Shown: one piece after another, positions 23,785 to 32,382 of the stretch | Layout of the letters: every line of letters begins with the position of its first letter | Numbering within the stretch: the stretch's first letter is position 1 | Source: Streptomyces sp. L-9-10 | Lineage (GTDB): Bacteria; Actinomycetota; Actinomycetes; Streptomycetales; Streptomycetaceae | Direction: 5' to 3' | Length of the DNA stretch: 36,292 bases | NCBI RefSeq assembly: GCF_004151105.1 | Contig: NZ_PHRF01000051.1 | Coordinates: 1-36,292 of the forward strand | Made by a program: the position numbers and the translations under genes | Notes under the pieces: model-generated | What the model was told of the DNA's origin: nothing | Seen by the model: only the letters and a program-made list of their open reading frames with translations | Databases searched by the model: none

Positions 23785-25455
23785 CTACAGCTGGGTCGGG
23801 GCGCGTTCCGTCAGGCCGTATTTCGTCGCGATGCTGTTCCACAGGCCCGACGCCTTCTGCTTCGCCGCCGTGGCCTCGCCGCTCGCCTGGTTCGCCTTGG
23901 CCGCCTGCGAGGTCGTGCGGGCGCGGCCGTCCTTGCAGCCCTTCTTGCCCTTGGTCTGCTTGGCCCACTGCGCGTAGTGGTCGTCCGCCGAGGCGGAGGC
24001 CTGCCAGGCGTCGGTGAGGGCGGATATGAGCGCGGCGTGGTTCGGCAGTTTGTCGAGGGTCAGGGCCTCCAGCTGGGTCACCAGGCCCCGGCGCTGCTCG
24101 GCCGCCCCGTGGAGGTCGGTGGCCGCCTGGTCCAGGTTGTCGCAGGACTTGATGTCCTCGACCGCGCTGATGACCGCCGAGCGGCTGTCGTTGCTGTCCG
24201 CGAGGAGCTTGTCGAGCGCCTCGGCCTGTCGCTTCACCGGGTCGGGGGCGGCGGCCTGGGTGGAGGGTTCGGTGCTGGGTGAACTCGCCGACCCCACCGT
24301 CTTGCTGTCGTCCTTGGGCGCATCGCCGCCGTCGCTCATCAGCGCGCCCGCGCCCAGGCCGAGGACGGCGCAGCCGACGACCACGGCCGCGATCACCGGC
24401 ACCCGGGACGACTTGCGGCGCGCCGTGCCACGGCCGCCGCCCGCCGGGTCCTGCCGTGCCGGCGGCTGCTGGTACGCGGCGGCCGGCTGCTGGTACGCGG
24501 CGGGCTGCTGGCCGTACGGCGCGCGCTGCTGCTGGGGCTGCTGCTGCGGCTGCGGACCGCGGCCCGCGCCGAACGGGGGCATCTGCTGCGTCGATTCCGC
24601 GCCCTGTCCCCCGCTCGGCCCGTCCGTACGGAAGAGGTTGTCGAACTCCGCGGGCGGCTGGCGGTCGCCCGGGGCGCCGGGCCGGATGCCGTACGGGGCT
24701 CCGGAGGGCGCGGCCGGGGCACCCTGGGCGGAGACGGGCGCGATGAACTGCGTGGCGTCCGAGTCCGGGCCCTGCGGAGGGGGCGCGGTGGACGGCAGGT
24801 ACTGCGTGGCCTCCGCGGAGCTCTCCGGCGGCAGCATGCCGGGGCCCGGCGGGACCGGGGCGACCGGGGCGATGAACTGCGTGGCGTCCGAGTCCCCCAT
24901 CGCGGGCACCGGCGGCAGATACTGCGTCGCGTCCGCGCTTCCCGGCGCGGGCGACTCGGCGGGCAGCGGCAGAGGCTGCGCGTGGGGCTGCGCCGGAGGC
25001 AGGGGCTGCGGCAAGGGCTGCGACCGCGCCGGCGGAAGCTGCTGCCCCTGCGGATACTGCTGGTACGGCGCGTACGGCTGTCCCTCGGCCGGCTGTCCCG
25101 TGAACGGCTGCCCCTGGGCAGGCGGGAGCGGAGCGCCGTACGACTGACCGCCCTGCTGCGGCTCGTACGCCTGCCCGTAGGTCTGGCCGTAGGTCTGTTC
25201 GTACGACTGCGGTACGCCCTGCCCCTGCGGGGCCGACGGCGCGCCGCCGCCGTACCCGGGCTGCTGCTCCTGGCGGCCGTCCTGAGGCCCCCAGGGCTGC
25301 CCCCACGGCTGCCCGCCGGCCGGCACGGCCCGGTCCTGGTCCGCGGCCGTGCCGGGAATCCAGGGCCCGCTGCCGTCGCTGGGCAGCACCACGCCTTCGT
25401 GCGCGGGGCGCGCGGCGGGGTGCTGCGGCTCATCCCCTTGTCCGCTGTGCGTCAC
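23785..25455 (-). CDS. Single-pass membrane protein with repeated xATQ motifs
   Basis: 556 aa. Residues 1-345 are disordered and Pro/Gln/Gly/Tyr-rich. Within them the motif [DE]ATQ[YF][IL] occurs four times (Thr177, 192, 217, 235), and ESTQQM gives a fifth weaker copy (Thr289). FDNLFRTDGP follows at about 271. A basic stop RRKSSR leads into one TM helix (about 351-373). The outside domain (about 400-556) is helical with two Cys and could be a DUF4439-like or ligand-binding four-helix bundle. The repeated Thr-Gln motif resembles sites phosphorylated by bacterial STPKs and read by FHA domains; this is inference. Runs on the minus strand, upstream promoter region 25456-25758. Confidence 0.75.
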   Translation of the reverse strand: MTHSGQGDEPQHPAARPAHEGVVLPSDGSGPWIPGTAADQDRAVPAGGQPWGQPWGPQDGRQEQQPGYGGGAPSAPQGQGVPQSYEQTYGQTYGQAYEPQQGGQSYGAPLPPAQGQPFTGQPAEGQPYAPYQQYPQGQQLPPARSQPLPQPLPPAQPHAQPLPLPAESPAPGSADATQYLPPVPAMGDSDATQFIAPVAPVPPGPGMLPPESSAEATQYLPSTAPPPQGPDSDATQFIAPVSAQGAPAAPSGAPYGIRPGAPGDRQPPAEFDNLFRTDGPSGGQGAESTQQMPPFGAGRGPQPQQQPQQQRAPYGQQPAAYQQPAAAYQQPPARQDPAGGGRGTARRKSSRVPVIAAVVVGCAVLGLGAGALMSDGGDAPKDDSKTVGSASSPSTEPSTQAAAPDPVKRQAEALDKLLADSNDSRSAVISAVEDIKSCDNLDQAATDLHGAAEQRRGLVTQLEALTLDKLPNHAALISALTDAWQASASADDHYAQWAKQTKGKKGCKDGRARTTSQAAKANQASGEATAAKQKASGLWNSIATKYGLTERAPTQL

Positions 25456-25758
25456 CGGGACTCCTACGTGTGGAACGTGTGGACCTACCGAATCGTCGGT
25501 TCACGCTACCGGGTGAATCGCGACCGCTGCCACGCGCGTCGGTCCAGTAACAACACGCCCCCTCAAGACGCTGATAACGGGTCCGAATTCGCCCACCCCG
25601 TCCCGGACTTGATCACCCTCACGCCACCCCCACGGCGTCCACACAGCACCACCACGGACGGCATCACGCACAGGGCTCCGCCAGGTCCTGTCCGGTCGGT
25701 GCTCGTGGGTCACGAGGACCGACCGGACAGGACCTGGGAGCGCTGGGAGTGAGCGCCG
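25456..25758. other. 303-bp gap with large hairpin
   Basis: Contains the 57-nt hairpin at 25681-25737, and a 9-nt duplication CTGGGAGCG/CTGGGAGTG (25734-25751) near the stop of the HTH gene. The rest is the promoter region of the membrane-protein gene. No further gene seen. Confidence 0.5.
25681..25737 (-). terminator. 57-nt long-stem hairpin
   Basis: Outer arms are CCAGGTCCTGTCCGGTCGGT and its exact complement (20 bp, no mismatch); an inner CTCGTG-GGT-CACGAG stem adds six pairs after one mismatch. It is 22 bp downstream of the HTH/TPR gene stop and likely terminates it. The arm core GGTCCTGTCCGG recurs at 28154-28165. Confidence 0.85.
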
Positions 25759-27141
25759 TCACGCCGCCTGGATCTCCAGCCGCGCCGTGAACTCCCGCAC
25801 CGCGGGTTCGTTCGCGTACGGCTCCAGCCGCTGCTGGAGATCGTCGAGATACTCCGCGCCCCGGCTGGAGCGCAGCGCGCCCAGCAGCTCCACCGCGCGC
25901 GTGCCCGTCCGGCACGCCTCCTCGACCTCCCGCTGCTGGACCTGGGACGTGGCGAGCAGGACGAGCCCGATCGCCCGCCGTCGGGCCCGGGTCTCCGGAT
26001 GGCCCGCCAGCGAGTCCTCGGCATGCCGGGCCGCCTCCTCCGGCCGGCCCAGATCGCGGTAGCAGTGCGCCAACTCGTCGGCGAGGTAGGCCTGATCGAA
26101 GTGCGCGATCCAGTCCGGGTCGTCGCCCGAGGCGTCGCCCGACTGCTCCAGCGCGGTGACCGCCCGGCCGACGGCCGCCTCGCAGGTACGGGCGTCGCCC
26201 ATCAGCGCGTGGCCCCGGGCCTCGGCCGCGTGGAACATGGCCTGCGCCCTCGGCGCCACCTGCCCGCGCGCCCCCTCCTGTGCCGCGCGCGCCAACTGCG
26301 CGATCTCGCGCGGATTCCCGAGCTGCGCCGCCAGATGACTCATCGACGCGGCCAGCACATAGCCGCCGTACCCGCGGTCCCCGGACGCCTGGGCCAGCCG
26401 CAGCGCCTGGATGTAGTAGCGCTGGGCGAGCCCCGGTTGACCGGTGTCGATCGCCATATAGCCGGCCAGCTCGGTCAGTCGGGAGACCGCCGCGAAGAGC
26501 CGCCGGCCGACCGCCTCCCGGTACGAACCGGCGAGCAGGCCCGACACCACGCTGTTCAGATAGTGGACGACGACGGGACGGACATGGCCGCTGCCGAAAC
26601 GGTGGTCCAGGTCGATGAGGGCCGCGGTCATGGCCCGTACAGCCTCGACATCCGAATCCCCCACCCGCGCACCGGTGTTGCGTGCGACGGCCGGGTCCGC
26701 GCCGGTGATCAGCCAGTCCCTGCTGGGCTCGACGAGCGCCGAGGACGCCACCGCCGAGCCGGACAGGAAGTCACGGCGGCCCACATCACTGCGCCACAGC
26801 TCACAGGCCTGTTCGATCGCGCCCATGACGGTGGGCGAGAACTGAAGACCGACGCCCGAGGCCAGATTCTTGCCGTTCGCCATCCCGATCTCGTCGATCG
26901 TGACCGTACGGCCCAGCTTCCGGCCCAGCGCCTCGGCGATGACGCCCGGGGCCCGGCCACGCGGCTGCTGTCCGCGTAACCAGCGCGCCACCGAGGTCTT
27001 GTCGTAGCGCAAGTCCAACCCGCGCTCCGCGCCCACCATGTTGACGCGCCGGGCGAGCCCGGCGTTGGAACACCCCGCCTCCTGGATGAGCGCCTGGAGC
27101 CGTTCGTTCGGCTGGCGCGCGACAAGTGGTCTGGCTGCCAA
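25759..27141 (-). CDS. HTH/TPR transcriptional regulator of the NsdA-like type
   Basis: 460 aa, starting at TTG 27141 with AGGGGG about seven bases upstream. The N-terminus (ERLQALIQEAGCSNAGLARRVN...RYDKTSVARWLRGQQPRGRAPGVIAEALGRKLG) is a helix-turn-helix. From residue 150 on there are several TPR-like helical pairs (AGYMAIDTGQPGLAQRYYIQALRLAQASGDRGYGGYVLAASMSHLAAQLGNPREI). Related proteins such as NsdA/NsdB modulate differentiation and antibiotics, but I cannot say which orthologue this is. Divergent from the prim-pol gene, with palindromes between. Confidence 0.8.
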   Translation of the reverse strand: MAARPLVARQPNERLQALIQEAGCSNAGLARRVNMVGAERGLDLRYDKTSVARWLRGQQPRGRAPGVIAEALGRKLGRTVTIDEIGMANGKNLASGVGLQFSPTVMGAIEQACELWRSDVGRRDFLSGSAVASSALVEPSRDWLITGADPAVARNTGARVGDSDVEAVRAMTAALIDLDHRFGSGHVRPVVVHYLNSVVSGLLAGSYREAVGRRLFAAVSRLTELAGYMAIDTGQPGLAQRYYIQALRLAQASGDRGYGGYVLAASMSHLAAQLGNPREIAQLARAAQEGARGQVAPRAQAMFHAAEARGHALMGDARTCEAAVGRAVTALEQSGDASGDDPDWIAHFDQAYLADELAHCYRDLGRPEEAARHAEDSLAGHPETRARRRAIGLVLLATSQVQQREVEEACRTGTRAVELLGALRSSRGAEYLDDLQQRLEPYANEPAVREFTARLEIQAA

Positions 27142-27457
27142 TGGATACCCCCTGTGGCCGCAGTGATCAGCTCACTGAACACTGCCCGCACATATGCGAA
27201 GAATGCACATGTTCGGTGATAACGGAAAAATTCGAGGAATTTCAGAAAGCTTCGGTAAACACGGCAAGGCTCGCCCGCACGCCTCCCGCGTTGCCCATAT
27301 GTTGTCGGACCCCCGAGGGTGGCTACCCCCTTACCGCTCCACCCCTTCCCGCGCGCCCCCACCCATGCATCCATGCGCCCCATATGCGGGGCGGGCGTTC
27401 CCCGGCGTGGCAACGGGCACCCCGTAACCGGTGGTGGCGGCGGTAGTTGTGCTGTTC
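27142..27457. promoter_or_regulatory. 316-bp divergent region with palindromes and CATATG motifs
   Basis: AT-rich core with the inverted repeat AAATTC-GAG-GAATTT (27228-27242), the repeats TTCGGTGATAACGG (27212-27225) and TTCGGTAAACACGG (27251-27264), and CATATGC-N7-GCACATG (27191-27211, one mismatch). CATATG recurs near 27297 and 27381. Likely promoters and operators for the HTH/TPR gene and the prim-pol gene. Confidence 0.45.
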
Positions 27458-28135
27458 GTGGAAGAGACCATCGGAGTGACGGACGCCGCGCACATCCCTC
27501 AACAGCGGGGCGACCTGCTGCTGGACAGCGCGGTGCGGTACGCGGAAGAGCGGCACTGGGACGTGTTCCCCGGTACCTGGCTGGAGGCGGCGGACGGCCG
27601 GGAGACCTGCTCGTGCGACCGGACGGACTGCCCGGCGCCGGGAGCGCACGCGACCGGTCCCGACTGGGCGGCGCAGGCGACGGGCAGCGCGGTCGCGGCG
27701 CGCAGACTGTGGTCGAAACAGCCCAGGGCGTCCATCCTGCTGCCGACGGGACGCACCTTCGACGCGCTCGACGTACCGGAGTCGGCCGGCTTCCTCGCCC
27801 TGGCCAGGATGGAGCGGATGGACCTGACGCTCGGGCCGGTGACCCGTACCCCGGCCCGCCGGATGCTGTTCTTCGTACTGCCGGGCGCCGCGGTCAAGGT
27901 GGACGACCTCGTACGGAAGCTGGGCTGGACCCCCGGCGCGATCGACCTGGTCACGCGCGGCGAGGGGGACTACGTGGCGGCCCCGCCGACACGGATCGGC
28001 GGCAGCGGCGCGGTGCAGTGGGCGCGCCGGCCCACGCACGCCAACCGCTGGCTGCCGGATGTCGAGGAGCTGATGAGCCCCCTCGCCTACGCGTGCGGGC
28101 GGGAGGCGGCCGAGGAGCGGGCCCGCCGCGCTTAA
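27458..28135 (+). CDS. Stand-alone prim-pol-like protein
   Basis: 225 aa from GTG 27458; GTG 27476 is an alternative. Homology to the bifunctional primase/polymerase N-terminal domain is suggested by LLDSAVRYAEERHWDVFPGTWLEA, a Cys-rich loop (CSCDRTDCPAPGAHATGPDWA), and the metal motif FDALDVPE (DxD). The usual His of the second motif is not apparent (RRMLFFV). No helicase or replication gene is near and the protein is short, so I doubt it acts as a full primase. Known in Streptomyces as conserved hypothetical 'bifunctional DNA primase/polymerase' proteins. Confidence 0.75.
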   Translation: MEETIGVTDAAHIPQQRGDLLLDSAVRYAEERHWDVFPGTWLEAADGRETCSCDRTDCPAPGAHATGPDWAAQATGSAVAARRLWSKQPRASILLPTGRTFDALDVPESAGFLALARMERMDLTLGPVTRTPARRMLFFVLPGAAVKVDDLVRKLGWTPGAIDLVTRGEGDYVAAPPTRIGGSGAVQWARRPTHANRWLPDVEELMSPLAYACGREAAEERARRA

Positions 28136-28183
28136 AGGGGCCGGTCCGGCCGAGGTCCTGTCCGGCGCCCCGTACATAAGGTG

Positions 28184-28207
28184 GTCCCCGTAGATATATA
28201 CGGGGAC
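28184..28207 (+). promoter_or_regulatory. Long palindromic operator upstream of the ABC genes
   Basis: GTCCCCGTA-N6-TACGGGGAC, 9-bp perfect arms, 24 bp in all, with an AT centre (GATATA). It lies 39-62 bp upstream of the ABC ATPase ATG and probably overlaps the -10 region. No regulator gene is adjacent. Confidence 0.6.
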
Positions 28208-28245
28208 ATCTGTACGAGAAGCGAAAGCACGAAAGGCGGTGCGCG

Positions 28246-29154
28246 ATGCCGGACCAGGCACGGGACCAGGCACGGGATCGGACACCGGCGGAGGGGGCCG
28301 ACGGAGCAGAGGGGGCCGAGGGGGCCGAGGGGGCCGACGGGAAGCGGCCGATACCGCCGGCCACCGCCGCGGAGACCACCCCCCGCGCCGAGCCCGCCGT
28401 TCAGGTCGAGGGGCTGTGGAAGCGGTTCGGCGAACACATCGCCGTCGCCGGCATCGACCTCGAACTGCCCGCGGGCCAGTTCATCGGCCTGGTGGGACCG
28501 AACGGCGCGGGCAAGACCACGACCCTGTCCATGGTCACCGGCCTCCTCCGGCCCGACCAGGGACGGGTACGAGTCGCCGGCCACGACGTCTGGCGCGACC
28601 CCGTCGAGGTCAAGGCGCGGATCGGAGTCCTGCCGGAGGGGCTGCGGCTCTTCGAGCGGCTCTCCGGGCGGGAACTCCTCGGCTACACCGGGCGGCTGCG
28701 GGGGCTGCCGGGCACCGAGGTCGACAAGCGGGCCACACAGCTTCTCGACGTACTGGACCTGGCGGGCGCACAGCACAAACTCGTTGTCGACTACTCGACA
28801 GGTATGCGAAAGAAGATCGGCCTCGCGGCAGCGCTGCTCCACAACCCCCAGGTCCTCTTCCTGGACGAGCCGTTCGAGGGCGTCGACCCGGTCTCCGCGC
28901 AGACGATCCGCGGCGTCCTGGAGCGCTATACGGACTCGGGCGCGACCGTCGTCTTCTCCAGCCATGTCATGGAGCTGGTCGAGTCGCTGTGCGACTGGGT
29001 GGCCGTGATGGTGGCGGGCCGTATCCGCGCTCAGGGCACCCTCGAAGAGGTACGGGGTGACGCGCCCACCCTCCAGAACGCCTTCCTGGAGCTGGTGGGC
29101 GTCCAGGGCCACGGCGCCGGGGAGTCGCTGGACTGGCTGGGCGGCGCGCGATGA
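28246..29154 (+). CDS. ABC transporter ATP-binding protein
   Basis: 302 aa; AAAGGCGG upstream of the ATG. Walker A GPNGAGKTT (84-92), signature YSTGMRKK (183-190), Walker B VLFLDE (203-208), H-loop His240. The first 50 residues are disordered, with a 9-nt DNA repeat coding Glu-Gly-Ala. ABC-2-type exporters (drug or membrane-lipid export) have this kind of ATPase. It overlaps the permease start by ATGA. Confidence 0.9.
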   Translation: MPDQARDQARDRTPAEGADGAEGAEGAEGADGKRPIPPATAAETTPRAEPAVQVEGLWKRFGEHIAVAGIDLELPAGQFIGLVGPNGAGKTTTLSMVTGLLRPDQGRVRVAGHDVWRDPVEVKARIGVLPEGLRLFERLSGRELLGYTGRLRGLPGTEVDKRATQLLDVLDLAGAQHKLVVDYSTGMRKKIGLAAALLHNPQVLFLDEPFEGVDPVSAQTIRGVLERYTDSGATVVFSSHVMELVESLCDWVAVMVAGRIRAQGTLEEVRGDAPTLQNAFLELVGVQGHGAGESLDWLGGAR

Positions 29155-30848
29155 ACATGGCCGAGAACAACCCCGCGCCGATAGCCTCCGCTCCGCTCAC
29201 GCCCCCCTCGCCGGGGCCCGTCCCGCCGGGGCCCGTCCCGTCGGCGCCCGCCCAGCCCTCGTCCGTCCCGCTGACGCCCATCTTCCTACGGCTGAAGCTC
29301 TCCCTGCTGCGCAACGGGCTGCGGCAGTCGTCGGGCCGGGCGGTCGCGTACATCGCGTCGGCGGTCTTCGCGCTGCTCCTCGCGGCGGCGCAGCTCCTCG
29401 GTCTGCTCCTGCTGCGCGGAAGCGACCACGCGGGCACGCTGGTCGTGCTGCTGACCGCCCTGCTGGCGCTGGGCTGGGCCGTGATGCCGCTCTTCTTCGC
29501 CAGCGGCGACGAGACCCTCGACCCGACCCGGCTGGTGATGCTGCCGCTGCGCCCGCGCTCGCTGGTCGGGGCGCTGCTCGCGGCCTCCCTGGTGGGGATC
29601 GGGCCGCTGTTCACGCTCTGTCTGGCGGTGGGCTCGGCGGCGGCCACGGCGTACGGCGCGGCGGCCGTGGCCGTCTCGGTCCTGGCCGTGGCGCTGGTCC
29701 TGCTCGTGTGCGTGGCGCTGGCGCGCGCTGTCGCGACGGCCAATATCCGGCTGCTGACCTCGCGCAAGGGACGCGATCTGGCCGTCCTGAGCGGTCTGGT
29801 GATCGCGGTGGGCATCCAGGTCGTCAACTTCGGCGTCCAGCGGCTCGGCGACGCGGGCGGACTCTCCGCGCTCGACCCGGCGGCGCGGATCGTACGGTGG
29901 CTCCCTCCGGCGTCCGCGATGGGCGCGGTGGAGTCGGTGAGCGAGGGCGCGTACGGGCGGGCCGCCGCCCAGCTGCTGCTGACGGTGGCCGCGCTGGCGG
30001 CCCTGCTGTACGCGTGGCAGCGCTCGCTGGTGAAGCTGATGACCGCCCCGGACGGCTCGACGCTCGCGGCGTCGGAACCGGCACGCAAGGAGTCGGTGTG
30101 GCAGCCGGGGCGGCTGCTGCCCGAGGGGCGTACGGGCACGGTGATGCTGCGCAGTCTGCGGTACGTGTGGCGCGACCCGAAGACCAAGGCGGCCTGGGTG
30201 ACCTCGCTGGCCATCGGCCTGATCGTGCCCCTGCTCAACGCGCTCCAGGGCAGAGGCACGATCTACTTCGCGTGCTTCGCGGCCGGCATGCTCGGCATCC
30301 AGATGTACAACCAGTTCGGCCAGGACACCTCGGCCTTCTGGATGGTCGCGCTGACGATCTCCTCGACGCGGGACGCCTACCTCGAACTGCGCGCGCGGGC
30401 GCTGGCGCTGCTGGTGATCACCCTGCCGTACTCGGCGCTGGTGACCGTGGCCACGGCGGCGCTGCTCGGCGACTGGGGGGCGCTGCCCGAGGCGCTCGGG
30501 CTGTCCTTCGCGCTGCTCGGCGCGATGCTGGCGACGGGCGCGGTCGCCTCGGCGCGCTTCCCGTACTCGATCCCGCAGGACAGCGGTTACAAGAACGTCG
30601 CCCCCGGCCAGGCCGGTCTCGCGTGGATCTCGATCTTCGGCGGCATGCTCGGCGCCGCGCTGCTGTGTGCGCCGGTGCTCGCGCTGACGATCTGGATCCA
30701 TGTGTCCGGCGCGGACGAATGGGCGTGGCTGCTGCTCCCGGTCGGTGCGGCGTACGGCGCCCTGGCGGCGGCGGGCGGCCTCCGCCTGGCGGCCCCGCGG
30801 ACGGCGGCGCGCCTGCCGGAGATCCTCACGGCGGTCAGCAAGGGCTGA
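29151..30848 (+). CDS. ABC transporter permease
   Basis: 565 aa; ATG at 29151 overlaps the ATPase stop, with ATG 29157 as an alternative. After a Pro-rich N-terminus of about 45 residues there are about 12 membrane segments in two groups, split by a soluble region around 300-340 (SLVKLMTAPDGSTLAASEPARKESVWQPGRLLPEGR). It forms an exporter with the ATPase. Substrate unknown. The pair may be under the 28184 palindrome. Stop is followed by an 18-nt array shared with the convergent hydrolase. Confidence 0.85.
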   Translation: MNMAENNPAPIASAPLTPPSPGPVPPGPVPSAPAQPSSVPLTPIFLRLKLSLLRNGLRQSSGRAVAYIASAVFALLLAAAQLLGLLLLRGSDHAGTLVVLLTALLALGWAVMPLFFASGDETLDPTRLVMLPLRPRSLVGALLAASLVGIGPLFTLCLAVGSAAATAYGAAAVAVSVLAVALVLLVCVALARAVATANIRLLTSRKGRDLAVLSGLVIAVGIQVVNFGVQRLGDAGGLSALDPAARIVRWLPPASAMGAVESVSEGAYGRAAAQLLLTVAALAALLYAWQRSLVKLMTAPDGSTLAASEPARKESVWQPGRLLPEGRTGTVMLRSLRYVWRDPKTKAAWVTSLAIGLIVPLLNALQGRGTIYFACFAAGMLGIQMYNQFGQDTSAFWMVALTISSTRDAYLELRARALALLVITLPYSALVTVATAALLGDWGALPEALGLSFALLGAMLATGAVASARFPYSIPQDSGYKNVAPGQAGLAWISIFGGMLGAALLCAPVLALTIWIHVSGADEWAWLLLPVGAAYGALAAAGGLRLAAPRTAARLPEILTAVSKG

Positions 30849-30879
30849 CGGCACAGCAGCCGGGGAGCCCGGTCATCAC

Positions 30880-30989
30880 GTCAGGGCAGCCCGGCGCGTC
30901 AGGGCGTCCTGTCGCGTCCGCGGGTCCTGTCGCGTCAGCGGGTGCCCTCACGTAGGGGCCCGTCATGTCGGCGGTGCGGGTCCCGTCAC
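30880..30989. repeat. 18-nt tandem array between convergent genes
   Basis: Four exact 18-nt units (30880, 30898, 30916, 30934), for example GTCAGGGCGTCCTGTCGC, then drifted units to 30989. The hydrolase stop (30991-30993) lies in the next GTCAGGGC copy. Resembles the array at 8552. Confidence 0.85.
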
Positions 30990-30990
30990 G

Positions 30991-31854
30991 TCAGGGCGTC
31001 AGCACGCCGTCCAGGAACGGTTCGATCGCCGCGCGCCAGGCTTCCGGCTGGTCGTAGTGGGCGAGATGGCCCGCGTCCGTCACCTCCGCGTACTGGCCGC
31101 GCGGCAGCACCCGCACCATTTCCTGGGCCTCCGCACGGCCCAGCTCGCCGTCCAGACCGCGGACCACCAGGGTGGGGCACTGGACGTGCGCCAGCTCCTC
31201 CCAGTGCGCGTCATGGACCCAGGTCTCCCGGGACGTCAGCATCTGGCGGCGCGAGAAGACCGGGCGCCAGCCGTCCGCGCTCTCCGCCATCACCTCGGCG
31301 AAGAACTCGCCCCGCGCCGGCGTGGGCCGCTCCACCCAGGGGTCGTCCTCGCCGAACCACTTCCGTACGTCGGCGAGCGTGGCGAACGGGACCGGCCAGG
31401 CGCGGAACCAGTCCGCCCACTCCCGCTGGGAGGCCGCCCCCAGCGCCGACGCCCGCATGTCGCAGATGATCAGGGCCCGGACCAGATCGGGCCGCTTGGC
31501 GGCGAGCTGCCAGGCGGTGAGCGCGCCCATCGAGTGACCGATGAGCGTGACGGGCCCCAGCCCGAGCTGTTCGATCGCGGCCTCGGCGTCGGCCACGTAC
31601 GCCTCGCGCGTGAACGGCCCTCCGGACGGCTTGTCGCTGCGGCCGTGTCCGCGCTGGTCGAGCGCGATCGCGCGGTGCCGCTCCGAGAGCCAGCGCGCCG
31701 TGGCGGCCCAGTGCGAGGCGCGGCCCATGAGGCCGTGCAGCAGTAAGACGCCGGAAGCCCTCTCCGTCTCCTCCCGCCGCTTGGGCGGGTCGGCAAACTC
31801 CCAGGCAGCGAGACGTACACCGTCCGCTCCGGTCACATCGATGCGCCGCACCAT
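30991..31854 (-). CDS. Alpha/beta hydrolase
   Basis: 287 aa from ATG 31854, with a GGGGGTG stretch upstream; GTG 31998 would give a 48-residue extension without clear homology. The alpha/beta-hydrolase fold is clear: GVLLLHGLMGRASHW (oxyanion region), DQRGHGRSD, nucleophile elbow GHSMG, acid in VVRGLDGELG and His in AGHLAHYDQP. Typical of esterases, lactonases or haloalkane-type enzymes; the substrate cannot be read. Confidence 0.85.
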   Translation of the reverse strand: MVRRIDVTGADGVRLAAWEFADPPKRREETERASGVLLLHGLMGRASHWAATARWLSERHRAIALDQRGHGRSDKPSGGPFTREAYVADAEAAIEQLGLGPVTLIGHSMGALTAWQLAAKRPDLVRALIICDMRASALGAASQREWADWFRAWPVPFATLADVRKWFGEDDPWVERPTPARGEFFAEVMAESADGWRPVFSRRQMLTSRETWVHDAHWEELAHVQCPTLVVRGLDGELGRAEAQEMVRVLPRGQYAEVTDAGHLAHYDQPEAWRAAIEPFLDGVLTP

Positions 31855-32103
31855 GCGTCCCGGCACCCCCTTCGGTCCTGAGTGGTCGAGTCGGATTCCG
31901 CCATGGCCCCGTTCCGATGCGTCCAGCCACGCCAGACTATCGAACTCCCATTCGAAAAACTGATTCCCGCCCGCAACACCGCTCGTTCGAGTGACCACAC
32001 CCCAGGATTGCCGGACGCGGCCCGGGGGAGATCTTCTCCGGGAGGCGGGCCGCTCGGGGATGACGGTCCGAGGGGAATGACCCTGGGAGCTCGGGGCTCC
32101 GGG

Positions 32104-32382
32104 TCAGCGCAGGGGAGGACAGGTTCCGGTGCCGAAAGGCACCGGAGCCGCCCCCTCGCACAACGCTCCGGCTCCGGCTCCGGCTGGGATCGCCGGGCTC
32201 GCGCGGAGTACGCGGAGTAAGCGGAGTAAGCGGAGTACGCGGAGTACGCGCCCGCTCACGCGCTCGCTCACACTCCCGCACTCGCTCAGAGGCCCGCGGA
32301 TCACGTGGATCGCACAGGTCTCCCCGCCCGGACAGCGGCAGGACATACGCGCCGTACCGCAGACGCGACACACAGTGCGCAC
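32104..32382 (-). CDS. Possible small Cys-rich protein
   Basis: 92 aa from a GTG, beginning VCRVCGTARMSCRCPGGETC, which holds five Cys in CxxC/CxC spacing like a zinc ribbon. Its middle (VLRVLRLLRLLRVLR) is encoded by the 9-nt array. No recognised family and weak ribosome binding site, so this may not be a gene. Confidence 0.25.
   Translation of the reverse strand: MRTVCRVCGTARMSCRCPGGETCAIHVIRGPLSECGSVSERVSGRVLRVLRLLRLLRVLRASPAIPAGAGAGALCEGAAPVPFGTGTCPPLR
32203..32247 (+). repeat. 9-nt x5 GCGGAGTAM array
   Basis: GCGGAGTAC, GCGGAGTAA, GCGGAGTAA, GCGGAGTAC, GCGGAGTAC. Same core as the GCGGAGTGA units at 10774-10791. Confidence 0.85.
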
